Part shown: in pieces, positions 8,287 through 15,787 of the stretch
Layout of the letters: every line of letters starts with the position of its first letter
How positions within the stretch are numbered: position 1 is the first letter of the stretch
From: Roseivirga sp.
GTDB lineage: Bacteria > Bacteroidota > Bacteroidia > Cytophagales > Cyclobacteriaceae
Length of the DNA: 64,000 nucleotides
NCBI GenBank assembly: GCA_021404565.1
Contig: JAAWWF010000044.1
Location: 1 to 64,000 of the forward strand
Direction: 5' to 3'
Notes under the pieces: model-generated
The model's input: only the letters and a program-made list of their open reading frames with translations
Told to the model about the DNA's origin: nothing
Database searches by the model: none
Made by a program: the position numbers and the translations under genes

Positions 8287-8538
8287 TTAAAGGCTATTCA
8301 CCATTCTGGTCAACTTAGATTTGTTGTTAGCCGCTTTGTTCTTATGGATGATATTTCTTTTGGCCAGTTTATCAAGCATGCTGATAACTGTTTTCAGAAG
8401 TTCCTGAGCTTCATTTTTATCAGTAGTATTACGCAGTCTTTTTACAAAAGTACGCGTAGTCTTGTGCTGATAGCGATTTCTCAATCTTTTCGCTTCGTTA
8501 GATCTGATTCTTTTTAGTGCTGACTTATGATTTGCCAT
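8287..8538 (-). CDS. rpsT: 30S ribosomal protein bS20
   Basis: An 83-residue, very basic helical protein of the 30S subunit body. The start MANHKSALKRIRSNEAKRLR and the long three-helix layout with RMVNSL near the end are those of bS20. Length is normal. It is monocistronic: a strong promoter lies about 40-70 bases upstream and a terminator directly follows, the usual arrangement for this gene. Confidence 0.98.
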   Translation of the reverse strand: MANHKSALKRIRSNEAKRLRNRYQHKTTRTFVKRLRNTTDKNEAQELLKTVISMLDKLAKRNIIHKNKAANNKSKLTRMVNSL

Positions 8539-8576
8539 ATCTTATAAAATCCTTTCAATTCCCTGATTTGGGGATG

Positions 8577-8606
8577 CAAAGATAGGTCTAATATTTCTAT
8601 TTGCAA
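8577..8606 (-). promoter_or_regulatory. rpsT promoter
   Basis: On the minus strand TTG (8606-8604), 19 bases, then TATCTTTG (8584-8577) match the Bacteroidota consensus TTG-N(17-23)-TAnnTTTG perfectly. The predicted start near 8570 gives a leader of about 30 bases before the rpsT ATG at 8538. This is the best-formed promoter in the window. Confidence 0.65.
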
Positions 8607-8621
8607 GGGTCTTTAGAAAAA

Positions 8622-9200
8622 TTACTTACCAATATCACTAAAGTGTTTTTCGGCAGTTTTAAAAAAAGCATCCCAGGCCTCGTACTTTTCTGGATTCCAG
8701 ATTTTTTTCAAAGCTTTCGAAGCTTCTTTTTTGGGCTCCTTGAGGCGAATGGTCCGGTACAAATATACGAAAGCGGAGGCACGCCAGTTGAGCTGGCAGT
8801 GTACTAAAATTTCAGCATCCTTGTTCTGGTCCATTGCGTCAAAGAAGTCTTCCAGTGACTTTATGGTGGGCTCTTCCCAGGATACCGGTACGTTCATAAA
8901 GCTTATACCCATACCGCGGGCTTGCCTTTTCAGGTTTTCTATTGCTCCGAAGTCTTCTGCATTAACACTGATGATAGCCCCGACACCTTCTTTTTTTAGC
9001 ATATCAAGTGCCTCTCCGGTTATCTGTCCGCAGGTATGTAGGTTTTCAGAAATCGGAACGTAGTTTTTAAGCTTACGCATAGAATTTTGCCCCTGAGCAC
9101 TGAAACCAACGCAAATTAGTAGTCCCAGAAGTAGTGGGGTTTTCGGTAACCGCTCGAATGATTTTAAAAGCATTATGCTGGGTTTTTTACTATGTTTCAT
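8622..9200 (-). CDS. Secreted tyrosine-phosphatase-like protein with CX4R loop
   Basis: A phosphatase-fold protein of the PTP/DSP superfamily. The mature part begins near QNSMRKLKNYVPISENLHTCGQ, carries the core with GVGAIISVNAED, and the active-site-like loop VHCQLNWRASAF. Standard enzymes have HC-x5-R; here only four residues separate Cys and Arg, checked on the nucleotides (TGC CAG CTC AAC TGG CGT). I recall similar HCQxNxR loops in related bacterial proteins, so this is probably a variant family rather than a mutation. A signal peptide (PLLLGLLICVGFSAQG) precedes it. Start 9200 (MKHSKKPS) is preferred to 9221; 9173 (MLLKSFER) is also possible. Substrate unknown. Confidence 0.72.
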   Translation of the reverse strand: MKHSKKPSIMLLKSFERLPKTPLLLGLLICVGFSAQGQNSMRKLKNYVPISENLHTCGQITGEALDMLKKEGVGAIISVNAEDFGAIENLKRQARGMGISFMNVPVSWEEPTIKSLEDFFDAMDQNKDAEILVHCQLNWRASAFVYLYRTIRLKEPKKEASKALKKIWNPEKYEAWDAFFKTAEKHFSDIGK

Positions 9201-9236
9201 AATAAACAGAAAATCGACCACTAAATATATGCTGTT

Positions 9237-9989
9237 ATGAAGACTTATGCTTTGATCGTCATGTTCGTTTCGTCATTTTTCCTTGTACTGCCCCAGGAAG
9301 GTGCCTCTGAAAGTAACTTGTCAGACATAACAGGTGCCTGGGAGCTGGAGAGCCAAAATGGCCAGGCCGCCACTTATACGGGTGCATTGTTAATTGAAGA
9401 CGGGTACATCTTTTATACAGAGTATGACATTGCCACTAAGCATTTTGCCGGAAGTCTGGGTGGTCAGTATGGATATGAAAACGGAGTTTTCACCTATACG
9501 ATAGAATTCGATACCTGGTCACCCGAACGGATAGGGCAGGAGGTTAAGGCGAAAGTGAGCTTCAAGGGTAAGGAGATGACCGTGGAACAAACCATAGGGA
9601 CAGAAACGAGTGTAATGGTGTATTCTCAGATTGACGATGGTACTGGGGATTTGGCCGGGGCTTGGCGCATTACTGATCGCATGCGGAACGGAACGATGCA
9701 GGCGATGAGACAGGGACCCAGAAAGACTATTAAAATGATTACAGGCAGTCGTTTTCAGTGGGCGGCCTTCAACCCGGAGACAAAACAGTTTTCGGGTACA
9801 GGAGGAGGCTCCGTGACATTAAAAGGCGGAGTTTATACTGAGCATATCGAATTCTTTTCGCGTAATGCAGAAAGGGTTGGGGCCAGCCTTAGCTTTGACT
9901 ACAAAGTAGATGGTGACAAGTGGGATCATTCGGGTATGAGTTCCTCCGGGAATCCGATTCGTGAAATCTGGACCAGACAGAATCAATAA
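9237..9989 (+). CDS. Secreted protein with two lipocalin-like domains
   Basis: A 250-residue exported protein: signal peptide (about 1-23, ending in GASES) and two copies of a beta-rich domain of about 110 residues. Copy one starts at DITGAWELESQNG and copy two at DLAGAWRITDRMRNG; both have an aromatic-rich middle (TKHFAGSLGG versus TKQFSGTGGG, then FDTWSPERIG versus FFSRNAERVG), which shows internal duplication. Such lipocalin-like pairs are annotated in Bacteroidota only as membrane or secreted proteins. It is divergent from the phosphatase-like gene and convergent, one base apart, with the 816-residue repeat protein. Confidence 0.75.
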   Translation: MKTYALIVMFVSSFFLVLPQEGASESNLSDITGAWELESQNGQAATYTGALLIEDGYIFYTEYDIATKHFAGSLGGQYGYENGVFTYTIEFDTWSPERIGQEVKAKVSFKGKEMTVEQTIGTETSVMVYSQIDDGTGDLAGAWRITDRMRNGTMQAMRQGPRKTIKMITGSRFQWAAFNPETKQFSGTGGGSVTLKGGVYTEHIEFFSRNAERVGASLSFDYKVDGDKWDHSGMSSSGNPIREIWTRQNQ

Positions 9990-9990
9990 G

Positions 9991-12441
9991 TCATTTAACC
10001 CGCTTAAATGTAGCCACATCTTTAGAACCCGAATCTAATCGGGTTGGTCTGGGATCCTGGATCTCTGAGGCAATATGTAGCTGAAAGGTGTCCTCGTCTA
10101 TAAATTTGATGATACCTTTCATACGACCAAATTCAGTACCCGCTATCTTAAAAATCAGGTCAAAGTTCTTGGGTGAAGTCGTCTCATCTACAGCATAAGT
10201 CAGGGAAACCTTTGTACCTTCTACTTCATAATCATTACCCCCGATAGTTTCTCCATTTGCGATCATGGTGGTTGTATGATTTCCGTCAAAAATCATATAA
10301 CCCTTTTCGGCCTCTGTATCGCCCTCGCTGCCGCCAAACCATCTGCCAACCAGCAGTTGGTCCAGGTTAGAAAACTCTCTGGGCTGTGATTCAGGCACTC
10401 TTTGAAGTCCACTGGTAACGCCTGTGGTTCCGTAGGTGATATCGGTCAGGTAATAGCCCTCATCCCAATACTCTCTGATCTGATCTTTAGGGAAGGTTTT
10501 GGAGGTAAACCATTGCTGGGGTTGATTACTGATGTACTTGGTCATGACCAGTATCCACAAGTCTTTTTCATAAGAGAGCTGAGTAATCGAGTATCCCTGG
10601 TTTAGGTATGTGTTGATTTCACTTTCTGGAAATTCATTTCGCTTAAACCATTTCTGGCCTCTGATATCTGAATCTTTGGACGAAACGAGCGCCCAACGAT
10701 CGTTGCCATAAACAATCTCGGTAATGTACTGACCTTCGTCACCAAACTCCTTGATTTTCTCACTGGGAAAAGAGCTCCTGGTAGACCAGCGCTGCCGGGA
10801 ATAGCCGCTTCCCTTTGAAAAAACGATAGCCCAAACCCCATTGCCATAGTTGAGTTCAGTGATGTAGTAGTCTTCATTCCATTTTTCCTTAATCTCGTCT
10901 TTTGGCCATTCTTTTCGTGTAATCCAGCGCTGGTTTGTGTAGCCGGTTCCTTTAGACATTACCAGGCTCCACTTGCTATTGTCGTAGCTTACATCGGAGA
11001 TGTAGTATCCATTGTCCCACTCTTTTTTGACCTCATCTTTCGGGAAGTTGTCACGGGTTCTCCATCTCTGTACCGAATAGCCATTGTACTTGGTCATTAC
11101 CCCTACAAAATTCTTACCTGCCGGCAGTGTGCCTGATTTGGTGTTGTTAGTGGTAGTACTTCGCGATTTCAGATAGGATATGTCAAGGTAATCGATCTGA
11201 ATGGTAGTGTTTGGAGCTACCATAAAGCCAACCTTGTTGCTGGTAACTTTGTGGTTGTATTTTGTGGTCAGCAGTTTCTCGTTGAAGAAGTAATAATAAA
11301 CACTCCCTACTTTCCTGACGGTTATTTTATTAAAGCTTGACTTGTTTACCGTACTGGAAGCGGTGAAAGGGACGATTGAATTGTAATCGCTCCCAACTTT
11401 TTTTGAAAACACATATTTGCCCTCACCGGTAAAGCCAAAATGAAACTTGTCGGTACCGTTTTCATCGATATTCCATACCAGGTCGTTTGACGAGTTGGGC
11501 TTACCAGTCACAAACTTAACGCGGGTTTCTATCTGCCAATCGCGATCCCAATCCATATCTGAGAGGGTGTGCCAGATCAATTGGGCATTATTGTTCATAG
11601 AAATCCAGTCGAAGAAGCCGTTTTGAATTTTGCCCATTCGGCTACCGCTTCTGTACACCTCCCACTTTTCAGAACTATTGTTGAAATCCTCTCTGTATAT
11701 CTGTGTTTTGTCTGATGAACCGTAACTACTATAGCTACCACTCGCACTGCTACTGGCCGACCTTGTGTTGGTCGATCTGGTACTTGTTGACTTATTTTCG
11801 AGCTCGAAAGCATAGAGGTGATCTACTTTGATTCTGGACCCCGGAGGCACGGTAAACCCGATCATATCACCTTTTACAGGCTTATAGTTCATAGTTTTGA
11901 CCAGTCGCCTGTTGAAAAACAGGTAATAGGTCTGCCCTACTTTTCGCACGGTCAGTATATTCCGTGAGCTTTTATAGACATAGCTTGATGGAATAAACTT
12001 GGCGATGTGATTGAAAGCAGAATTCTTGTATTCAGCAATAACGTACTTTCCGCTCCCGGTAAAGCCAAAGTGGAATTTATTGCTGTTGCCAGATTCCTTG
12101 TCCCAAATAAAATCTACCGCACTGGTTTCCTTTCCTCCAGCCCAGGTTACGCCTATTTCCAGTTCCCAGTTACCGCTCCAGTCAACGTCAATAGTTCTAT
12201 ATTTTACCTGTGTTTTGTCGTTGAGTGATCTGAAATCCAGATAGCCGTCTACAATCTTTGCAGTTCTCCTTCCCGGCTCATCTGTGTCCCAATAAACTGA
12301 TGAGCCATCGAAGTCTTCGCGATACTTATAAGTCTTCTCAGAATAAGAGTAATCCTCGTAAGAGGATTGGGCTTGGAGGGTGAAGTTGAAAAAAAAGGCA
12401 AAAGCCAACAATACCAGCTTCAGTTTTGGTTGTCTGTTCAT
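9991..12441 (-). CDS. Secreted protein: two LamG-like domains, five tandem repeats, lipocalin-like C-terminus
   Basis: An 816-residue exported protein starting at the ATG at 12441 (MNRQPKLKLVLLAFAFFF), with a signal peptide. Two homologous beta-sandwich modules of about 190 residues follow (about 40-225 and 250-425), each with FHFGFTG-GKYV and LTVRKVG or ITVRKVG, then YYxFFN; a Ser/Thr-rich linker joins them. Residues about 445-675 hold five tandem units of about 46 residues with QRW, FP..EI, GYYI and a closing Y..W, like DUF7477-type repeats. The last 120 residues are a lipocalin-like domain (LLVGRWFGG). No catalytic motif is evident; binding of a polysaccharide or protein surface is inference. 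The upstream ATG at 12462 would add seven residues and is less likely. Confidence 0.72.
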   Translation of the reverse strand: MNRQPKLKLVLLAFAFFFNFTLQAQSSYEDYSYSEKTYKYREDFDGSSVYWDTDEPGRRTAKIVDGYLDFRSLNDKTQVKYRTIDVDWSGNWELEIGVTWAGGKETSAVDFIWDKESGNSNKFHFGFTGSGKYVIAEYKNSAFNHIAKFIPSSYVYKSSRNILTVRKVGQTYYLFFNRRLVKTMNYKPVKGDMIGFTVPPGSRIKVDHLYAFELENKSTSTRSTNTRSASSSASGSYSSYGSSDKTQIYREDFNNSSEKWEVYRSGSRMGKIQNGFFDWISMNNNAQLIWHTLSDMDWDRDWQIETRVKFVTGKPNSSNDLVWNIDENGTDKFHFGFTGEGKYVFSKKVGSDYNSIVPFTASSTVNKSSFNKITVRKVGSVYYYFFNEKLLTTKYNHKVTSNKVGFMVAPNTTIQIDYLDISYLKSRSTTTNNTKSGTLPAGKNFVGVMTKYNGYSVQRWRTRDNFPKDEVKKEWDNGYYISDVSYDNSKWSLVMSKGTGYTNQRWITRKEWPKDEIKEKWNEDYYITELNYGNGVWAIVFSKGSGYSRQRWSTRSSFPSEKIKEFGDEGQYITEIVYGNDRWALVSSKDSDIRGQKWFKRNEFPESEINTYLNQGYSITQLSYEKDLWILVMTKYISNQPQQWFTSKTFPKDQIREYWDEGYYLTDITYGTTGVTSGLQRVPESQPREFSNLDQLLVGRWFGGSEGDTEAEKGYMIFDGNHTTTMIANGETIGGNDYEVEGTKVSLTYAVDETTSPKNFDLIFKIAGTEFGRMKGIIKFIDEDTFQLHIASEIQDPRPTRLDSGSKDVATFKRVK

Positions 12442-12487
12442 CTTGGTAATCGGTTCAGGCATTGCGTTATTAAAAAATATGCCTATC

Positions 12488-12495
12488 CAAAGATA
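12488..12495 (-). promoter_or_regulatory. Promoter -7 box for the repeat-protein gene
   Basis: TATCTTTG on the minus strand (12495 to 12488) matches the -7 consensus and is identical to the rpsT box. The nearest upstream TTG is 29 bases away, too far, so only the -7 element supports it. The leader would be about 40 bases to the ATG at 12441. Confidence 0.4.
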
Positions 12496-12652
12496 TTGAT
12501 ATTGAGCGATTTATCCATTGTAAACAACTAATGATCTATAGTTCTTTAGCGGGTATTTTCATTTTTGGCACGGTAATGGAAAGTGGGTAGTCAATGCATT
12601 AATAATAAATGGTCCGGACCTTGAAGGAAGTTGAAAACTTAAAAACAGGGTT

Positions 12653-13234
12653 ATGAAAAGAAGTGTACTAATATTTGGAATAGCAATGATCGCCTTGTTA
12701 AGTGCAGGGGATTTAGCCGCTCAGAGGGGCAGGTCTCAAGACCGAGGCAGTGGAGATAGAGATAGAAGGGAAGAGCGAGGTCAGAGAGACAGGAATGGTC
12801 AGAACCGAGATGGGTATCGCAATAACGATCGCAGAAACAACCGTGGAACGTATAGAGATAATCGTGGAACCTATAGAGGGAACAATGGTTACCGCAATAG
12901 AAATGGAAGAAGCGAACGTGTGGTCAGCCAACGTAGAGTGAGATATGACGGGTACCGTAACTACGGTTCAGGAAGAAGAGGTGGTCTCACAGTAATCTAT
13001 GACTATGACTACAGAAACGGAAGACGTTTTCGTTTGCAAAGAAGAGCGAGACCTTCTGTTCGTCATATCTGGGTCAACGGTCACTGGAGATTCAGCAGAA
13101 GACTGCAGCGCGATGTTTGGGTAGGCGGTAGCTGGGCTGTTCAGACGAGAAATCACCGATGGACCGATGGTCACTATGAAAGATTCCGTGGCAGAAGAAC
13201 CTGGGTGCCAGGCTGCTGGACAATCATCTACTAA
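12653..13234 (+). CDS. Secreted Arg/Gly/Asn-rich protein with WxxGxW repeats
   Basis: A 193-residue exported protein. A signal peptide (about 1-23, ending LAAQ) is followed by an extremely Arg/Asp/Asn/Gly-rich low-complexity region (about 24-95) with short repeats such as NNRGTYRDNRGTYRGN, and by a C-terminal part with three to four copies of a W-x2-G-x-W/Y motif (IWVNGHWRF, VWVGGSWAV, RWTDGHYER, WVPGCW). This tandem tryptophan-glycine motif is seen in small bacterial envelope proteins whose role is unknown. The strongly basic charge would suit binding to anionic surface polymers, which is inference. A bidirectional terminator follows. Confidence 0.75.
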   Translation: MKRSVLIFGIAMIALLSAGDLAAQRGRSQDRGSGDRDRREERGQRDRNGQNRDGYRNNDRRNNRGTYRDNRGTYRGNNGYRNRNGRSERVVSQRRVRYDGYRNYGSGRRGGLTVIYDYDYRNGRRFRLQRRARPSVRHIWVNGHWRFSRRLQRDVWVGGSWAVQTRNHRWTDGHYERFRGRRTWVPGCWTIIY

Positions 13235-13266
13235 GAGAAGAACATACAATCAGATTAATTTTAGAT

Positions 13267-13301
13267 AAAAAAGGTCGACCCTGATATTGGGTCGACCTTT
13301 T
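13267..13301. terminator. Bidirectional intrinsic terminator
   Basis: AAAAGGTCGACCC and GGGTCGACCTTTT form a 13-base perfect stem around a TGATATT loop, with an A-run before and T-run after. It separates the convergent WxxGxW gene and the bacilliredoxin-like gene and can end both transcripts. Confidence 0.88.
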
Positions 13302-13330
13302 GCTCTTTAATCTCTTTTTTCGCTACTCCG

Positions 13331-13699
13331 TCAAATGGCATTTTTTACTGCCTGGAATGAAACACCCATATGAGAATCGTCAAACACGGCTTTGCCATTT
13401 TTGATGACGATGATCTGAGGTGACTGGTGGTAGACATTGAACATTTCAGCCACAATGTTGGAAATGTTCCTGTTTGCAATCAGATCCAGAAAATAAGGTT
13501 TGATAGCATTTCCGTCTTCATCCCAGGACCTCTCCAGTCTGTCGAGGGCCATACTGCTGATACCGCAGCGTGTACTGTGTTTGTAAATCAGAACCGGCTG
13601 TTCTTTGCTCTCCTCAATAATTTTTTCCAGCTGAGTCGTTTGGGTCAGGTTCTCCCAGCCTATCTCAACCGTGTTTGTTTCTTTCTTCTTCCAGAACAT
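13331..13699 (-). CDS. ytxJ: Bacilliredoxin-like protein (YtxJ/BrxC family)
   Basis: A 122-residue thioredoxin-fold protein. The redox site is TRCGIS (cysteine near residue 45), the monothiol motif of the YtxJ/BrxC group that removes bacillithiol from S-bacillithiolated proteins. The cis-proline segment SPQIIVIKNGKAVFD is present. No signal peptide, so it acts in the cytoplasm. It starts 19 bases after the fused E1 gene and is probably co-transcribed with it. The presence of bshC at 22958-24544 in the same window agrees with a bacillithiol-producing host. Confidence 0.85.
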   Translation of the reverse strand: MFWKKKETNTVEIGWENLTQTTQLEKIIEESKEQPVLIYKHSTRCGISSMALDRLERSWDEDGNAIKPYFLDLIANRNISNIVAEMFNVYHQSPQIIVIKNGKAVFDDSHMGVSFQAVKNAI

Positions 13700-13718
13700 A
13701 ATCCGAGTGCTTTATTAT

Positions 13719-15695
13719 TTAATACTCCAATAATCGTTTCAACTTGTTCAAAAACCGATTTTGTGGCAGAAAGTTTTCCTCCAAAGGTCGGCTGAACGGC
13801 ACTGGGGTATCAAGACTTGCCTCTCTTGAGACTGGAGCATCGAGATATTCAAAGCAATGTTCGCTGATCCAGGCAGCAATTTCTGCTCCCACGCCTCCGG
13901 TCAAAGTATCTTCATGAAGTACCAATACTTTGTTGGTCTTGCGCACAGAGGCTTCCACAGCTTCCTTATCCCAGGGAAGTAATGTTCTCAGATCTACAAT
14001 ATCAGCACTAACGCCTTTCATAGATTCCAGGGCTTGTTTGGCCCAATGCACCCCCATACCGTATGTGATAATTGAAATGTCATCTCCCTCGCTGGCCAGA
14101 GCGGCTTTACCAATCTCCACTGTATAGTAATCATCCGGAATAGATTCAGATAATGAACGATAGAGAAACTTGTGCTCAAAGAACAGGTGTGGGTTCGGAT
14201 CTTCGATTGCCGCATTGAGGAGCCCCTTGGCGTCTCTTGGATTTGATGGATATAGAATTTTCAGACCTGGTGTATGAAAGAACCAGGCCTCATTTGACTG
14301 CGAATGGAAGGGTCCGGCACCTACACCTGCCCCGGTAGGCATACGCACTACAACATCTGCGTTTTGCCCCCAACGATAATGGCTTTTGGCCAGGTTGTTC
14401 ACAATCTGATTGAAGCCGCAGGTCACAAAGTCGGCAAACTGCATTTCTACCACGGCTTTGTGTCCATTGATGGAAAGGCCCAGTCCTGTACCAATAATGG
14501 CTGACTCACAAAGAGGTGTATTCCGCACACGATCCTTGCCAAACTGCTCGATAAAGCCCTGAGTGATTTTAAAGGCACCGCCATACTCGGCAATATCTTG
14601 CCCCATAATCACCAGATTGTCGTATTTCTCCATGCTTTGCTTTAAGCTATCGGAGATGGCATCGACAAGCCTGCGGTCAGATGTGGCTTCACTTGCCGGA
14701 TCAACAACTTTTTGTTCATGAGGAGCGTGAATATCCAGCGTTTCTGCTTCTGTAACTTCTGGCAGTGCTTCTGCAAAGGCTACTTCAAGTCCTTGTTCAA
14801 TGTCTTGTTTAATGGCTGCCCTGATTTCCTGGATTTTCTGATCATCCAGTACTTTCTGTCTTTTCAGATAGCGTTCAAAGTTTTCTACGGGGTCTTTCTT
14901 TGCCCATTCTACAAAGAGCTCCTGCGGCACATATTTGGTGCCACTGGCCTCTTCATGTCCCCGCATGCGGAAGGTCATCGCTTCTACTATGACGGGCTTA
15001 GGGTCCTCACGCATCTCTTCTGCCAGCCCTTTGATAGTCCTGTGCACCTCGAGCAGGTTGTTGCCATCTACCCTCACGGCTTTGATGCCGTAACCGGGGC
15101 CCTTGTCGGTGAAGTATTTAAACCTGAACTGCTCGTTGCTGGGAGTCGAGAGCCCATAGCCATTGTTCTCTATTACAAAGATCACTGGCAAATCCCACAC
15201 GGCAGCCACATTAAGTGCTTCGTGAAAATCACCCTCTGAACTCGCACCGTCACCGGTAAATACAAGTGTGGCCTTTTTATTTTCTTTCAGTTTATGGGCC
15301 AGGGCTATGCCATCTGCCAGTGCCAACTGTGGGCCAAGATGAGAGATCATACCAACAATGTGGTGCTCACGGGTGCCAAAATGAAAAGAGCGATCACGCC
15401 CCTTGGTAAAGCCGCTGTTTTTTCCCTGAAACTGTGCAAAAAGTCTGTGATAAGGGATTTGTCTTCCCGTAAAAACCCCCAGATTTCGATGCATGGGAAG
15501 AATGAATTCATCCTGTTCAATGGCGTTTACAGCCCCGACAGAAATGGCTTCCTGACCGATTCCTGAAAACCACTTACTGATTTTCCCCTGTCTCAGAAGA
15601 ATCAGCATTTTTTCTTCGATCATCCGTGGGCATAATATCTGCTCGTATAAGTGTACAAGCTCCTGATCGGAATAACCTTCTCTTTTAAATCTCAT
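13719..15695 (-). CDS. 2-oxoacid dehydrogenase E1, fused alpha and beta subunits
   Basis: A 658-residue fusion that carries out thiamine-diphosphate-dependent decarboxylation of a 2-oxoacid and transfer to lipoyl-E2; branched-chain 2-oxoacids are the most likely substrate, pyruvate the alternative. The alpha part (1 to about 330) has the ThDP motif GDG at 148-150 closing with NN at 177-178. The beta part (about 340-658) has the transketolase-like pyrimidine domain (MGQDIAEYGG, CESAIIGTGLG) and C-terminal domain. In many bacteria these are two genes; fusion is common in Bacteroidota. E2 and E3 are not nearby. A well-formed promoter precedes it and ytxJ follows. Confidence 0.92.
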   Translation of the reverse strand: MRFKREGYSDQELVHLYEQILCPRMIEEKMLILLRQGKISKWFSGIGQEAISVGAVNAIEQDEFILPMHRNLGVFTGRQIPYHRLFAQFQGKNSGFTKGRDRSFHFGTREHHIVGMISHLGPQLALADGIALAHKLKENKKATLVFTGDGASSEGDFHEALNVAAVWDLPVIFVIENNGYGLSTPSNEQFRFKYFTDKGPGYGIKAVRVDGNNLLEVHRTIKGLAEEMREDPKPVIVEAMTFRMRGHEEASGTKYVPQELFVEWAKKDPVENFERYLKRQKVLDDQKIQEIRAAIKQDIEQGLEVAFAEALPEVTEAETLDIHAPHEQKVVDPASEATSDRRLVDAISDSLKQSMEKYDNLVIMGQDIAEYGGAFKITQGFIEQFGKDRVRNTPLCESAIIGTGLGLSINGHKAVVEMQFADFVTCGFNQIVNNLAKSHYRWGQNADVVVRMPTGAGVGAGPFHSQSNEAWFFHTPGLKILYPSNPRDAKGLLNAAIEDPNPHLFFEHKFLYRSLSESIPDDYYTVEIGKAALASEGDDISIITYGMGVHWAKQALESMKGVSADIVDLRTLLPWDKEAVEASVRKTNKVLVLHEDTLTGGVGAEIAAWISEHCFEYLDAPVSREASLDTPVPFSRPLEENFLPQNRFLNKLKRLLEY

Positions 15696-15714
15696 ATAGC
15701 ATAGGTGTGCGCGA

Positions 15715-15742
15715 CAAATCTAAAGTAATGGGGTGATTGCAA
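15715..15742 (-). promoter_or_regulatory. Promoter for the fused E1 gene
   Basis: On the minus strand TTG (15742-15740), 17 bases, then TAGATTTG (15722-15715) match the consensus in both boxes. The predicted start is about 10-15 bases before the ATG at 15695, giving a very short leader. The -33 element overlaps that of the divergent promoter. Confidence 0.55.
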
Positions 15743-15770
15743 AAAATTGCAGCCAATATTTTTATTTTTG
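15737..15770 (+). promoter_or_regulatory. Promoter for the M16 peptidase operon
   Basis: TTG (15737-15739), 23 bases, then TATTTTTG (15763-15770) fit the consensus at the long end of its spacing range. The start near 15776 leaves about 12 bases before the ATG at 15788. The same TATTTTTGCCCTC string occurs before pheT. Confidence 0.5.
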
Positions 15771-15787
15771 CCCTCCTACCTTTGATT

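Noticed and set aside
12555-12590. Sigma-54-like TTGGCACGG element before the Arg-rich gene
   Set aside because: The -24 half is good but the -12 half has GA where GC is essential (TGGAA for TTGCA), so a sigma-54 promoter is not supported.
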